Positions 49,501-60,639 of a stretch of DNA of 64,000 nt are shown here, piece by piece (the first letter of the stretch is position 1; each line of letters begins with the position of its first letter). The notes beneath the pieces are model-generated. The model saw only the letters and a list, made by a program, of their open reading frames with translations. It was not told the origin of the DNA and did not search any database. The DNA comes from Chamaelirium japonicum (taxonomy: Eukaryota > Streptophyta > Magnoliopsida > Liliales > Melanthiaceae), in NCBI GenBank assembly GCA_947650365.1, contig OX393557.1, forward strand, positions 34,646,241 to 34,710,240, in the 5' to 3' direction. The translations under genes were made by a program, and so were the position numbers.

Positions 49501-51328
49501 GGGTATCAGAATCCACAATTGACTAAGCATGATGAACATCCATATATTGGCAAATAATAATAGCTAATTCATTACAAAAAAGGCAGATAAACATTAACAA
49601 AGTGACAACTGATAAGTTAAAATCAGGACATTTCCTAGGCTAATTTTATAAGAATTAGTTCTTAAAAGCTACCAAGGCTTACGAACAAAAAGTTCTGTAG
49701 GATAGAGTTCTGGAGTACAACAGAGCACACTCAGAATTCTAACTTCTCTGAACGTAAGAAGCCCTTAAGCTAGGTACCATAAACGAAAGATTTGCTCAAT
49801 TGCCCGAAAGGAAAAGAGTGCCCTACAGGAATCTCTAAAGAGGGAACAAGGTAAAACGGCACTTCTCAAGCAAAAACCTGTAAGTATGAGACTAACAGCA
49901 GAACCATTCAAGGTGAAAAGATTCTCAATCACTTCGAGATCAATAGTATGTGTGCATAGGGTTTAAACATGCAAGGCTTGTGAGTAAAGTCTATGCACCA
50001 CACACAATTCTCCCTATCTATAAGTGAGGATACAAGGCCCTTGCCATTTACAATATAAAGTAAAGCACAAAGAGAGATTCTTAAGTGGAAAACCCGCAAG
50101 GTTAAACCACAAAGGTCCACAATGAGCTAGGCCAGTTGGCCCAGAGGTGCAAGCTATCCAATAGTAAAGGATGAAGGTACAAAGTCCACGATAGAGGCAG
50201 GGTTTATTCCTACAACAAAGAAAAACTGTCATCTGTAGCTTCTAGGATTGAATCCTCACATGCAGCGATGGAAGGAATCAAAATCAAAACCTAGAAGTAT
50301 AAAGATTGGCCAAGAAAAATCGAGACACACTCTATTCTTCTATGTGCGAGACAGAATGGACTTGGTTTGGAACACACTCGAAACCGTCAATTCAAATATC
50401 AAAGATCCACAATCAGAATTTCAATTACATCCAAATTCTATCAACCAAACAAAATATTACACTTTTTTACTGAATTGTCTTGTATGTGTAAGACAAAATT
50501 GATTTAGTTTGGCACAGGCTCGAAGCTGTCGTTTAAAATTTCAAAGATTTACAATCAGAAATTCAGGATGTTAACCAAACAAATTGTTACTCTTTTTTAC
50601 CAAATTGTTACTCTTCTACGTGCGAGATAGAATTGACTTGGTTTGGCACCTGGTCAAAGATGTCGATTCAAATCTCAAAGATCCACAGTCAAACATTCAA
50701 TTACATCCAAATACTGTCAACCAACCAAATACTGTCACGCTTCCTAAAGTCCAAACGAAGGGACTTTTAACAAGGTTGTCAAATCGTGTATCGTATCGTG
50801 TCTCGTTTTTCCTATTTTGTGTATCGTGTATCGTATCGTATCGTGTATCGTAAGATACGGTTAAATTTATATTATATATATATATATATAGAAAGTACAT
50901 ACTAGAATATTAAATATGAAAAGTTAAGTAGAAGAGTAAAACATTCCCTATAATTTCACATCAAACATAACATTGGCCTATACAAAAAGTATGATGTATA
51001 TATTTCTATAAAAAAGAAATTATATATAAGTATTAGCTATGATCTATCAATATATTGTTCTCAAAATATTCGAATGGCCAATGAAGACAAAACAAAAACT
51101 CAAAAAGTAGGAAGGTTTTATTTTTCATCTCCACCGCATCTACACCATCAATTTGATCATCACCAATAGATAATTTATCACCACTTGCTTCTTTATCTTC
51201 CTCTAATGTTTCTTGCACCTCTTATTCATATTCATTATCATCCTCATTGTCTTATTTAAAATCATCCACTTCTTTCCTTTAGCCTTCCTTTGTGAACATA
51301 AATCCATTAGCCCTCTACTAAGAAGTAC

Positions 51329-51367
<39 letters not shown>

Positions 51368-54300
51368 AATCCTATAATTATTGAAATTAGCGAAGTTGTA
51401 GATATTTGGTACTCCAAGCTCTAGAAATTTTTAAAAACAAATGGCATTGGGCTTCGACAACTCTAGAGAAAGATTTGTAAAACACCTATAAAATTCTAAA
51501 AAAAATTAGTACCACTTCACTATAGGTTAGAAAATATTCCTAAGTATCTTTTTAACTCTAAGAGACTTATATAGTCCTTTGGGAATTTAAGAGAAAAAAT
51601 CATTTTTAAAGTAAAAAAAAATCAAACAAAAAAACATGTTTTCACTGTATCGGACCGTATCGTGTATCGTATCGTATCGTATCGTATTGTAACGTATCGT
51701 ATCGTGTATCGTACGATACAAGAGAAAAACGATACGTAAACACGATACGTATCGTTTTTCTCCTGTATCGTATCGTACGATACTAACAACAGAGACTTTT
51801 AATACTAAATGCAAACTTTATGCGTCCTTAACGCTAAAACGGAAACTTTTAAGGACCTAACAACAATTTGCCCAAAAAAAAAGGATTTTTTCATTTAAAC
51901 CACCATTTAAAAAAACTCAAATCTACAAAATTGTTTGCACACCCTCCACATAATTTAAGTTGGGTAGAAATGTCCTTGTCGTTCACCACTGTCCATACAA
52001 CTCCGGTTTCAATGGTTAACCATAGTGGTAATATGTGAAATTGCCTTTTTTCCCCCTTCACCACTTAATCAAATGCCCTCATCTCGTAACTAGAGAGAAA
52101 TAACCATAGTGGTTAATATGCAAAATTACTTTTTTTTTCCCACACCACTTAATCAAATGCCCTCATCTCTTAACTAGAGAGAAATAAACCTATATTTCTC
52201 TCTGTGCTCCATCACAACTATGAGCAAGGGCACTGCTAGGGTTGGGTTTTTATGGGCACCACTTTCTTCATGTTTTTCTTTGTTGAATTCGGTTTTTTTT
52301 TTTAGTTTCCAAGTGTAATTTAGAGTTTCCAAGTGTCAATTTTATATTTAAAATGAAATACCTATTTATTTTCCACATTGAACACTGCTAGGCTTAGTCT
52401 CTACTCGATCAAGCATCAACCAAGTAATTTCATCTTACTTTGTGGTTTGTTTGTTCAATTCGTTTTCTTTTTGTGTTTCAAGTAAAATCCCTATTCTGTT
52501 TTGCAGCAGCTCACCCTCAAGCTATCATCAAAGCCAACTGCTATAGTATTTGTCACTTTCCATCAATAGATTATTTTTAACTTTGCAATTTCCTCTGCCT
52601 ACAAGTTTCATTTTGAGTGGGTTTTCTGTTGAATTTGCCTTTTTGTTTTGTTTGCAAATGTACTGTAGGGATTATGTTGAAGTGTAGGATTTCTGCTATA
52701 ATTTTCCCCTCGTTTGGAGGGTTCCTATGACAGTATCATAGGGACTACCCTATGATTGTGTGTGTGTGCGCGTGTTTGTGTCCTCATCCCCTCTTCGCAG
52801 ATGTGCTTCGCATGTGCTTTCCCCTTGATTCTTTTAAAATGAAATAAATTTGCTAATATTAGTTTCTTACAAGCATATCTTTGGAACAATTTACAAAAGG
52901 GAATTTGAAAACGTCCCATAACCATACCTCAATTGCAGCTTGCATGGAATCCAGTGACTCAAATTCAACAAAACCAAAACAGAAGGACTCCACCTGCAAG
53001 TAAGTGGTAACTATAAATACCATAAGAAAACATAAATGATATGGTGCTTGATGCCTACAAGAACCAACAAACCTTATGGCTTCTCACTTGGACCCCACCA
53101 TGCTTGATAGGTCCAAATTCCTTAAATTGCTCCTCAACTTGTTCAATTGTTGCACTAAAAGGTAAATTACGAATGTATATGGAATAACCCTCCGCTGCAT
53201 AGAAACATAGATCAATATTTGGAGAGTCTAGCACCTCAAAGCACAAGAAAGACACTAATGGTGGAATCATACCTTCATGAGAATTGTTGCTATCTGGGAC
53301 ATTGTTGTTAGTATGAACTGGAGTTTCAGGTTTGGGAACAGGCTTTGTGGTCGAAATAATCGGTTTTTCAGGGTTCGCAGGAATGACCCTTGCTTTAGTA
53401 GTAGGCACATAGGTTGGCACTGGCGATGTGCTCCCCTTCATCACTTTAACCTGCCGGTTCATTCACCAGCATTAGAAGAAGACGAATGAGAACTATAATA
53501 ATTCAAATGTGCTAACATATAGGAGGATAAATCACAAATTTTCAATTTTCGACGAAAAGGTAAAACATGGTCACTTATAGATCAATCATGGTAAATCTAC
53601 AAATAGCAACAGTATGTAGAAACAAGGGCACACTTCCAATAGGCAATAATGAAATTCCTTTGAACAAGTAAGAATCTTCATGCTACAACTTACAATAGAT
53701 GCGTAAGACTTCTTAGGTGCATCCTCTTGAGCAATTGAAGCAGGTCCCTCAGAAACTGGTAATAAGTCAGATTGACTTGGATTGACTGCTGGATCCACAA
53801 CAGCCTCGCCTTCAATTCCTAGGCCGCCGTTTTCTGATTCGTCCAAAACTTCCTCACTCTTCTCAGCATCCCCCTCTGAGATTGGAGTTGCAATTTCGAC
53901 AACATGACACTCCTGAACCAAATCCTGGTCTGGCAAAATATGTGAAGGTAATATCAAAATGTTTCTAAAGATACTTCAGGATAATAAAGGTAAATAGGAA
54001 ATGCATGGTACCTGTATCAGGGGTTAGAGGAGCGTCCGGGGCATCGTCACTTGTAGTACTGACTATCATTTGACTGATTTCTCTGGGTTGGGACTCATCC
54101 ACAAATCTAAAAATATCATTTAGGACAAAATAACCACCTTTGTCCTGGGGGGCAAGGAAGAACGCTTGGGTGAACTTCCGTCGAATATGATCCCCTCCAG
54201 TCAAGCATCCAGTAACTAATATGAACACCCCGTCCATGTAAGACGACTGTGAGTCCACAGTTTCTATTTCAGCAAAGTAGTTCTTATAGTCCAATGATAC

Positions 54301-56053
54301 GATCTTGTCATTGATGGCCTGCTCCAACAAAAAAAATCATATCAGTAAATTATCATCAATCATGTGTTGTCATGCCTAATGGCGACCAGGCGATTGCCTA
54401 CGAGGCCAGGCCTGATTAGGAGAGGCGTGGCCTAGGAGATAAATTATTTTAATGTTTAAATTTATATATATTAGATAATTTTCAGATTTGAACAAATAAT
54501 AAGCATAATAGCATAAAAAAATTCATGTGAAATTAATCAACAACCAAAAGCAAACAATCTATCCAAAAAGAGTATTCATGTCATCATTGCCATGCTAAAT
54601 TACCAAAGTGAAATGTGAATACGTAAAACCATGTATATCTTACACCATCATCAACATGGAACTTATGTTACCATTAGAAAGTTGGAACTTGAAACTTAAG
54701 AAGTTAGAATATACACAAACCCCAAGTCCCTAACATTCATTATGAAACACATCAAGCCTAATAAACAAACCCTAAAAATTTAGCACACAACCCTAAAATT
54801 GGAGGAATAGAAGCACTGGAGAGGAGATCACATGTATATAGAAAGATAATTCAAAGAGAGCAAAAACCCAGAATCTAACAATATGAAAAACATGATACAA
54901 ACACTAAATTAGGACATATAGATAGATATGTAAGAAGAAAGAGAAAATGACAATATGGATCATAAGTACATAGGGAAAGGAAACAAAAAATAAAGAGAAA
55001 CAAAAAAAAAATTATAAAGGTTGCCCGCCTAAGTTGTGGCCTATGGGACCCGATAAAGCCTAGGTCGTCGCCTAGGCCCTCCTTGACAACAGTGCACCCA
55101 TCCTTTGTTTTCCCTCTTTTTTTCTTGTTAAGATAAGATACATAATGAGAAAGGGTAAAATTGGAAGATTCGGAACCGATGCAGAAAATACATCTTAGGT
55201 TAGCAATATGAAGCAAAATATAGAAATACCACAATAAAGCCTACACAAGAAATAAACTGAATTTAAAGCATACAACTCATGTATCAGCACACTGCAACGT
55301 TAGTTACAAAAATGTAACCAATTTTCGATGTAGCACTCACTCCTCATATTCAATTTCTACAAAAAAAAGTCAGATAGTCAACTAAACTGTAATGGGCTGC
55401 ATTGCACAAACCAGTATGTCCTAAAGCCAAGAGATTGCCACTTCGAGAAACCATTTATCTATAATCAGATACAGAATCATCTATAATCAGACACAGAATC
55501 ATATGTGATGCAAACCGAAATATATTTCACATTTGGAAGTATTGGGTTGCAGCGATCAATTTGCAAAAGATATGAAAACAAAGAAATAAACATCAGAACA
55601 TGAAATCATTGAAATGGTCCACTGACTACAAGAGAAGCTCAAAAAAATGATAAACCAAGAAAATAAATGTATCAAAGGATAAACCAAAAAAATACCCTAA
55701 GAGTCATGGAAACTATGTCGTTTTCAAGACAAGCAACGTAAAACAAGAACAAGTTTTCTTTGCTCCGGAAAACATACTTGCATTGTTGTTACTGGTGACA
55801 TCATTCCATCAGTATCTGGGCGACTTAGGTTGCTTGAATCCTGATAAAACCTATAAACCAGTTCAGGAGATCTATGAAGAACCTCATAGTACTGTTGAAC
55901 AAAGGCATTGCCAACCTGTAGAAGCAATTAGCATGATATCAAATAAATGGCACATGAAAAATCCACCAAAGACAAGGCAGATATATCAGTAAAAAGAACA
56001 ATTATTACCACTTGTGGACTCAGTGGCTGAGGACTCAAAGTCGGCAATGCCAT
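43551..56053 (-). CDS. G3BP-like protein: NTF2 domain, RRM, RGG tail
   Basis: Nine coding exons, all on the minus strand: 56055-56009 (ATG at 56053), 55915-55778, 54318-54012, 53929-53694, 53450-53273, 53194-53073, 52993-52928, 48295-48232, 43834-43551 (TAA). The coding total of 1440 bp gives 479 residues and every phase matches. NTF2-like domain is residues 16 to about 138 (VGNAFVQQYYEVLH, FTQAFFLAPQDKGGYFVLND); acidic/Pro linker; RRM about 305-382 with RNP2 IYIRNL and RNP1 CFGFVEF; C-terminal RG/RGG-rich tail (GRGRFPPGRGGFRNDGFRGR). Plant G3BP homologues bind RNA, act in the cytoplasm and are linked to stress granules; that role is inferred here. Introns are GT-AG except the last, which reads GAG|GCATGT at 48232/48231. 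Introns of 4.4, 4.6 and 3.1 kb are filled with MITEs and local duplications. It appears intact. Confidence 0.92.
44112..44340. repeat. Local duplication in the last intron
   Basis: GGAAAAGAACAAGTGAATTGA occurs at about 44239 and 44302, and GGGAGACTCCATC-like words beside each, giving a repeat of about 62 bp. The plus-strand ORF across it looks accidental. Confidence 0.6.
44773..45401. mobile_element. hAT-like MITE, right end lost at duplication junction
   Basis: Same element as 46131-46777: starts CGGTGCTTTAAAAAACCC and carries GGGGCG words and the CGTACGTTCGAACCACTAAG segment. It stops at CACCCCACC, where the next duplication copy starts. Confidence 0.7.
45458..45975. mobile_element. hAT-like MITE with GGCGCCTAGGCG word repeats
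   Basis: 518 bp; ends CAGTGTTCTAAAAAGCG and CGCTTTTTAGAACCTTG are inverted copies. A perfect 8-bp duplication GAAAATGA flanks it (45450-45457 and 45976-45983), and copy 1 shows the empty site GTAATAGAAAATGAGC. Subterminal arrays of CTAGGCGG/CCGCCTAG enclose an AT-rich core with (TA)n at about 45796-45838. Confidence 0.9.
46131..46777. mobile_element. hAT-like MITE with GGGGC-type ends
   Basis: 647 bp; left CGGTGCTTTAAAA and right TCTGAAAACACTG are inverted with few mismatches. Flanks ATCATGAC (46123-46130) and ATCATGTC (46778-46785) match at 7 of 8 bases. ACGTTCGAACCAC inside looks a little like a Pol III B box but there is no A box. Confidence 0.75.
46863..47358. mobile_element. hAT-like MITE with GACTCGAGTCG word repeats
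   Basis: 496 bp; ends CAGTGTTTTAAAACTCG and GGTTTTAAAACATTG are inverted copies. Perfect 8-bp duplication GGTAATAA at 46855-46862 and 47359-47366. Subterminal arrays of GAGTCGACTCGA surround an AT-rich core. Confidence 0.92.
47549..47925. mobile_element. MITE with long CCCCTGAGGTTT inverted ends
   Basis: 377 bp; left GGGGTAAACTACACTTTGAC and right TCAAAATGTAATTTACAC are inverted copies extending through CCCCTGAGG. Perfect 8-bp duplication TAAAACTT at 47541-47548 and 47926-47933. A truncated relative lies at about 47372-47455 after the same AAAACTT target word. Confidence 0.85.
47918..48022. repeat. Two-copy 54-bp tandem repeat
   Basis: AATTTACACTAAAACTTATG through CCAACACAACCT occurs twice in a row, so the right end of the MITE above was duplicated together with its flank. 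Confidence 0.9.
48716..49313. mobile_element. hAT-like MITE with GGTTTCGGCCGAAAC word repeats
   Basis: 598 bp; ends CAAGGTTTGTAGTTTCGG and CCGAAACTCCAAACTTTG are inverted copies. Perfect 8-bp duplication ATCAGAAT at 48708-48715 and 49314-49321. Subterminal CCGATCC/TTCGG words, AT-rich centre. It lies in the 4.6-kb intron of the G3BP-like gene. Confidence 0.92.
49322..50770. other. Intron sequence with short repeats
   Basis: GACTA(T/C)GCATGATGAGGATCC repeats near 49332-49372, a further TATCAGAATCCACAATTGACTA near 49503, and a 120-bp theme (TGCGAGA(C/T)AGAAT...GACTTGGTTTGG) repeated near 50345, 50490 and 50620. No coding potential is recognised. Confidence 0.6.
50771..51794. mobile_element. 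hAT-like MITE with CGTATCGTATCG word repeats
   Basis: 1024 bp; left CAAGGTTGTCAAATCG, right CGATACTAACAACAGAG (inverted, imperfect). Perfect 8-bp duplication ACTTTTAA at 50763-50770 and 51795-51802. Subterminal arrays of CGTATCGTAT (about 50785-50860 and 51650-51782) around an AT-rich centre that holds (TA)n at 51331-51363. Confidence 0.88.
51803..52927. other. Intron remainder upstream of the RRM exons
   Basis: AT-rich, with a direct repeat of about 95 bp (ACCACTTAATCAAATGCCCTC at about 52060 and 52142) and a (GT)n patch near 52757. No gene seen. Confidence 0.5.
54361..55096. mobile_element. hAT-like MITE with GGCCTAGGCG words, target duplication not clear
   Basis: Left CATGTGTTGTCATGCCTAAT and right CCTTGACAACAGTG are inverted around TGTTGTCA. 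Subterminal AGGCG/CGCCT words resemble the element at 45458. The flanking 8 bp do not match, so either the ends are slightly misplaced or the duplication has decayed. It lies in the intron between the two NTF2-domain exons 54012-54318 and 55778-55915. Confidence 0.6.
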
Positions 56054-56119
56054 CTCTGCAATTTAAAGTATCAGTTTGGTTCCACAAGAAAAAACACAGC
56101 CCATGTATGTGGACTCAAA

Positions 56120-56290
56120 CAAGGAAGCATCAAATGAGTGTGAGCACACACATACACGCAAGCATGCACAGAAACACACATCTATGTGTGTATGTGCCAA
56201 CATACTTTTCCGTGCACTCATACATGCAAGTACATTACACACACAAACACATATACAGAGTACAGACATACACAGACACACATACTGACC
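56120..56290. repeat. CA-rich degenerate microsatellite
   Basis: Interrupted ACACACA/CATACA words in the 5' UTR intron. The ORFs here are low-complexity by-products. Confidence 0.8.
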
Positions 56291-57275
56291 CATGGCTCCT
56301 GAAGAGTCTTAACCAAATTTAAATTGCAAGAGTGAAAAAATATATTGGTTGGGGTCAAAGGCCGAACCCCCCCCTCATTCATTGAGAGGGATTTCTCAAA
56401 AAAAAAAAAATTTGCAGAGTTAAAAAAAGAATAAGAATAAGAACTAGAGAAGAAAAAAAGTAATCTCCTAGTCCCATCTAAACCCCCTTTTTGTTTTAAA
56501 TATTTATTTCTTGATTAAACGGATTTGTTTCTAATTTTCTGAGATATTTTTTCGCATGTAGAATTCTAACTACAGAAGATAAGTCATCACTTACTGAGAA
56601 GCTTTGATGGTTTTGGACATTTATTTCTAGAAGAGAAACTCTTTTAATTTAATCCAAGTTTTCATAATTGGGCCAAAGACGAACCGAAAAGGTTCCAGTC
56701 AAGTCCAAATTGGTTCAACCTCTGCTTCAACCCAGTTGAAATGTATATGCAAGGAAGCATCTCATACTTAATATTTGTAAGATTTTTCATTAAAAAGGAT
56801 GTTTCTGTTGGGTAGAAATTGGTGTTCCATGGCTCTTGTGTACTAGATTCTGTGTTCAAAGAATCAAAACCAAGGTGCATCGAATTATAAAAAAAAACTT
56901 GTCATCAACTTTATGGAATTTGTCATAACTGAACTAGTCGGTACGAGACTGAACAAAAAATTCTCCTGGTTCCTGTCCAACCGGTCCAATTGATCGGACC
57001 GGCCGGTTCTTCAAACACTGATTTTAACAAACATTGACTCTTTATTTTGGGAGTTTTAAAGATCACGTGAGCTCAGTCTTATCTTTATCTCTTAAATATA
57101 ATGATGTTATTTTTTCTTTCTTGGAGGTTATTAACCTCCTAAAAATTAGGGATATGGTCCCTAAGATCTGGAAAAGAAACCCAATTGGACTTAATTGACT
57201 ATAATTTTACATATCGCACATACACACCCTGCAGTTGTCCCTACTTTTTCTAAAATTTAAAAAATCTCTATAAAG

Positions 57276-58143
57276 TAGGGGTGACAATGGAGTCCGAAAA
57301 CCCAACCCGAAACTTCATGTATAGGTATAGATATTGTACCCGAAACAAGGTTGGGTTCGGGTATGGATATAGGAACTCCACCTGATAAACTGTTACCTGA
57401 TAAACTGTCAAGTAAGAGTATGGATACCTCAATGCTGTTACTCGAAACTTGATTGCCCTGCTAATGAGTGTCTACTATATAAAACGGTTGGACTCCAAAC
57501 TGATTGAAATATACCCAAATTCTAATCAAACTGCCCTACCCAAACTTATACTCTACTAAAACTAATGTAATAAGAAACAATATGAGCTTCTTAACATTGT
57601 ATTTTGGTATATTGATCGTTTTCTTAAGGGTGTGTTTGGTTGTTGGGAAAGTATTTGCAAGAAATGAATTCATCGGAAGGGAAAGAAAAAGAAAGAAAAG
57701 GAAAGGAAAATTGATTTTTTTTACTATAGCTTGCTTGAAAAGAATGGGAAAATGAGTTTTCTTTTCCTTCCCCGTATTTTTTTGTGCTTTTGACAGGAAA
57801 ATCTATGGCTTTTTAACAAAAAACTATTTTCTATGGAAAAATTATTTTCTTGTGGGAACCATACTTTCTCGGCAGCCAAACACACAGCTTTGACTAGTGT
57901 TTTTTTTCCTTACCTTTGTTTTACCGGCAACCAAACACACCCTAAGCAATTGCATATGTGGTGAGAAAAAAAGAGACAATTACACATATTTCATACGCGA
58001 AACCCGAATGGGTATGGGTCAGGTCTGGACTCTTTTATACTTGAATGGGTATGGACCAGGCATGGACCCCGCCATGGGATCCATGCCCGAATAGGTATTG
58101 GTAGGGCAGGGTCCAACCCAAACTCAACATGTTGCCACCCCTA
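57276..58143. mobile_element. TAGGGGTGGCAA-family TIR element carrying a nested MITE
   Basis: Left TAGGGGTGACAATGG, right TTGCCACCCCTA. The interior repeats GGGTATGG(A/G)-type words and ACCCGAA. It belongs with 28211-28649 and 40501. A Tourist-like MITE sits inside at 57628-57942. No 8-bp duplication is evident. Confidence 0.65.
57628..57942. mobile_element. Tourist-like MITE nested in the TIR element
   Basis: 315 bp with inverted ends GGGTGTGTTTGGTTGTTGG and CCGGCAACCAAACACACCC, flanked by TAA at 57625-57627 and 57943-57945, as expected for PIF-Harbinger. Confidence 0.88.
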
Positions 58144-59125
58144 GACCCTATAGCTAAGGAATTGAAACAACCCCTATTTTCCCCTAAATTGCTTATGTTA
58201 GAATATTCAAGCATTTCGGGAAAGTCGATTTGAAGTCAATTATAATCACATTATAGAATCTGCATAAAGCTCTCAATAATTTGAACAGCATTTACCGGGA
58301 AACTCAAACTTAAATAGGCCCTAAAATACATAAAACCCCATCCCCATCTTTTGAAACACCGGGATGAGCCAAGCACCACTCAAGGCCCTATATAAGAAGC
58401 CCGAAAGGAAGCACAAATGATTAAGTAAAAATCACCACACTTCCTAAACCATAGAATCCTAACCATCACATGAAACCATTGACTAAATTAACAGCGAGCA
58501 AAACCATTAAACAACGAATCCAGGAGTAATTTTTTCAATCCCAACTTCACAAAACCGAGGATAAACGACATGGTAAGACTACCCGATCTGCCAAGAGGTT
58601 ACAGCATTGGCCAGAAACACAAAAGAAAAATCCACAAAAAAAACCAAATCATAGACCTTCTCTATTGCCATGCATGAATCCTTCAATCTCCAGAACGATC
58701 CAGAAGAAGCACCAAAACAAGTGGGAAAAAAAAAACCTAAAAATCCTAGAAAAGAAAAAAAACCTAGAACCCTTAAAACCTTCCCTTGAACATAAAAACT
58801 GATAAACAAGCAGACAAAGCTAATCAAAAGAAAAACCCATCAGAGGGGAAGTGAATAAAAACCAGAAATCATGAAAAAAAAATCGAAACAAAGAGGGATC
58901 CAATGCTAAAGAAGTAAACAAAGCAAACAACATCCGAAACGCAGAAGAAAAAAAAACCCTAGACCTAAAAAGTATATGCAAGGCTTAAGAACAAGCCTCA
59001 AAATTACGAAAAAAAAGGGGGGAAAAAACCAAATCAAAGACGATCGATACCCATATCGAAACAATGGTGAAAGAGGTGAAGATCACAAATAAAAAAGGAG
59101 GAGGAGAAGGCGAGCAGGAGCTTAC

Positions 59126-59215
59126 CCACTACGGAGAACAGAGGAGGGATGGAGCGCTGGCAATGGGGAGAACCCTAGGGTTTGGAATTTGGAGAGGTGC
59201 AGGGCTGTGAGTGGA
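59126..59215 (-). other. Non-coding first exon of the G3BP-like gene (upper end approximate)
   Basis: On the minus strand, CTGTTCTCCGTAGTGG is followed by GTAAGC at 59125, a good donor. It pairs with the TTGCAG acceptor at 56056-56061 just before the ATG exon, giving a 3.07-kb 5' UTR intron. The transcription start is a guess: a TTTTAAAG motif near 59246-59253 could be the TATA element. Confidence 0.6.
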
Positions 59216-59259
59216 GCGAAACGGGAGCAAAGACTATGTGGGAGCTTTAAAATAGAATA

Positions 59260-59886
59260 ATGATAAATACACCCCTTGTTTGCTATATGAAGACCTATGG
59301 GGGGAGCTTTTGTGGGGAGGAATTTTATTCACACCCCAAAATTGATAAGTATATCATGTCTCCCACTATTTTCAAGCTTTCAGCTCTCCTAATTTTTGCT
59401 TTGACAAGTATACCCTCCAACCACCTTTGTTTATCCCATGACCATCATTGGATAGCTCACCCACCTCCCATCCTTCGAGTCACCACCGACCGATGCTCAC
59501 CCCCCCCCCCCCCTCATAGGAGTCGTCGTCGGTTCCTTTTCTATTATCGGAGTTGTCATTGCCTCCCCTTCTCCCTTCTTCCTTCGACAACAGTGACAGT
59601 ATAAAATAAGGGTGGTGATGGACGGGAAGGTGAAAAAGTAAGGAGGGGAAGAATAGGCAACGATGGGAAAGGAGGAGGGAAAGGGAGGGCGATGGCGGCT
59701 CTATTGATGGAAAAGGAGGAGGGGAGGCGACAACGGTCCGACAAGGAGAGGATAGAGAAGCAGTAGCAAATGGTGGGAAAGAAGAAATGAAGGAATTCAA
59801 ATGGAGGTATGAAGGATGGGAGACAAGTGAGATATGCAATAGGGTGAAGTGATATACAATTGGGTATAAAAGGGTATATTTATCAT
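59260..59886. mobile_element. TIR element just upstream of the G3BP-like promoter
   Basis: ATGATAAATACACCCC at the left and GGGTATATTTATCAT at the right are inverted copies about 627 bp apart. The interior is CT/GA-rich, including a run of C at about 59500-59512, with no convincing protein. Target duplication not identified. Confidence 0.6.
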
Positions 59887-60193
59887 AACAAAAAATACAG
59901 AGGAAAAAATAGAACAATGAAAAACGGGATGGCATCGTCAATTTTGGGAATCGAATAATGGACAACGGTGCTCGTCCGTTGCCATACCTTTTAGGTGTAA
60001 CTTAGGTGGGCTAACCCAAACTAACACAAGCCTAACATAAACTTTGGCAATGCTAGGCCAAATTTTCCTATTACTAGAGTTAGATTGTGTTTGAAGACCA
60101 CAACCCGATGTGAACTCAGATTGAGCTCCAAAAGAGATATGGGACAACCCAACCCAAATCCAACCTAATACATTTTAATAATAAATAAAAGTC

Positions 60194-60406
60194 AAATTAT
60201 AGTTTACCCCCATGAGGTTTAGTCCAAAATCACTTAAAGGCCCTGAAATTTTTTTTTTTGGTTCCAAATGATCAATATAGTTTTAACTGCTAGCACTATA
60301 CTCCATTTTGTCAACTACTAAATTGTATGGGACAAATTGTAGTTTATTAACTATAGAGGGGTTAATTGATTTTGGATTAAATTCAAGGGGGTAAAATGTA
60401 ATTTTC
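60194..60406. mobile_element. Short MITE with long inverted ends
   Basis: AAATTATAGTTTACCCCC...TCCAAAATCA at the left pairs with TGATTTTGGA...GGGGGTAAAATGTAATTT at the right, so the two ends pair over roughly 40 bp. Similar in theme to the element at 47549-47925. Confidence 0.7.
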
Positions 60407-60639
60407 CTAATATTAATATATAAAATATATGCTATATATTTCTTGTATATTAGTGGTCTAACAATCACGGGATACCTACCTTAACGATTGATTTCCTTGT
60501 TTTTTGTAGATTTTACATTAAACGAAAGGCCCTACTGCACTATTACAAAGCACTAGGCATTCTTATGTATCCGTAGCCACTCTTGTGTTTGGTAACAATG
60601 GTCATTAGATCACTTGGGAATAAATCTAGGCACACACTT

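Noticed and set aside
56660..57020. Another hAT-like MITE with CCGGTCC words
   Set aside because: The right end (CCGGTTCTTCAAACACTG) looks plausible, but I could not find a convincing left inverted end or target duplication.
59480..59965. 161-codon minus-strand ORF
   Set aside because: Ser/Pro/Phe-rich translation of CT-rich DNA within a TIR element; no domain.
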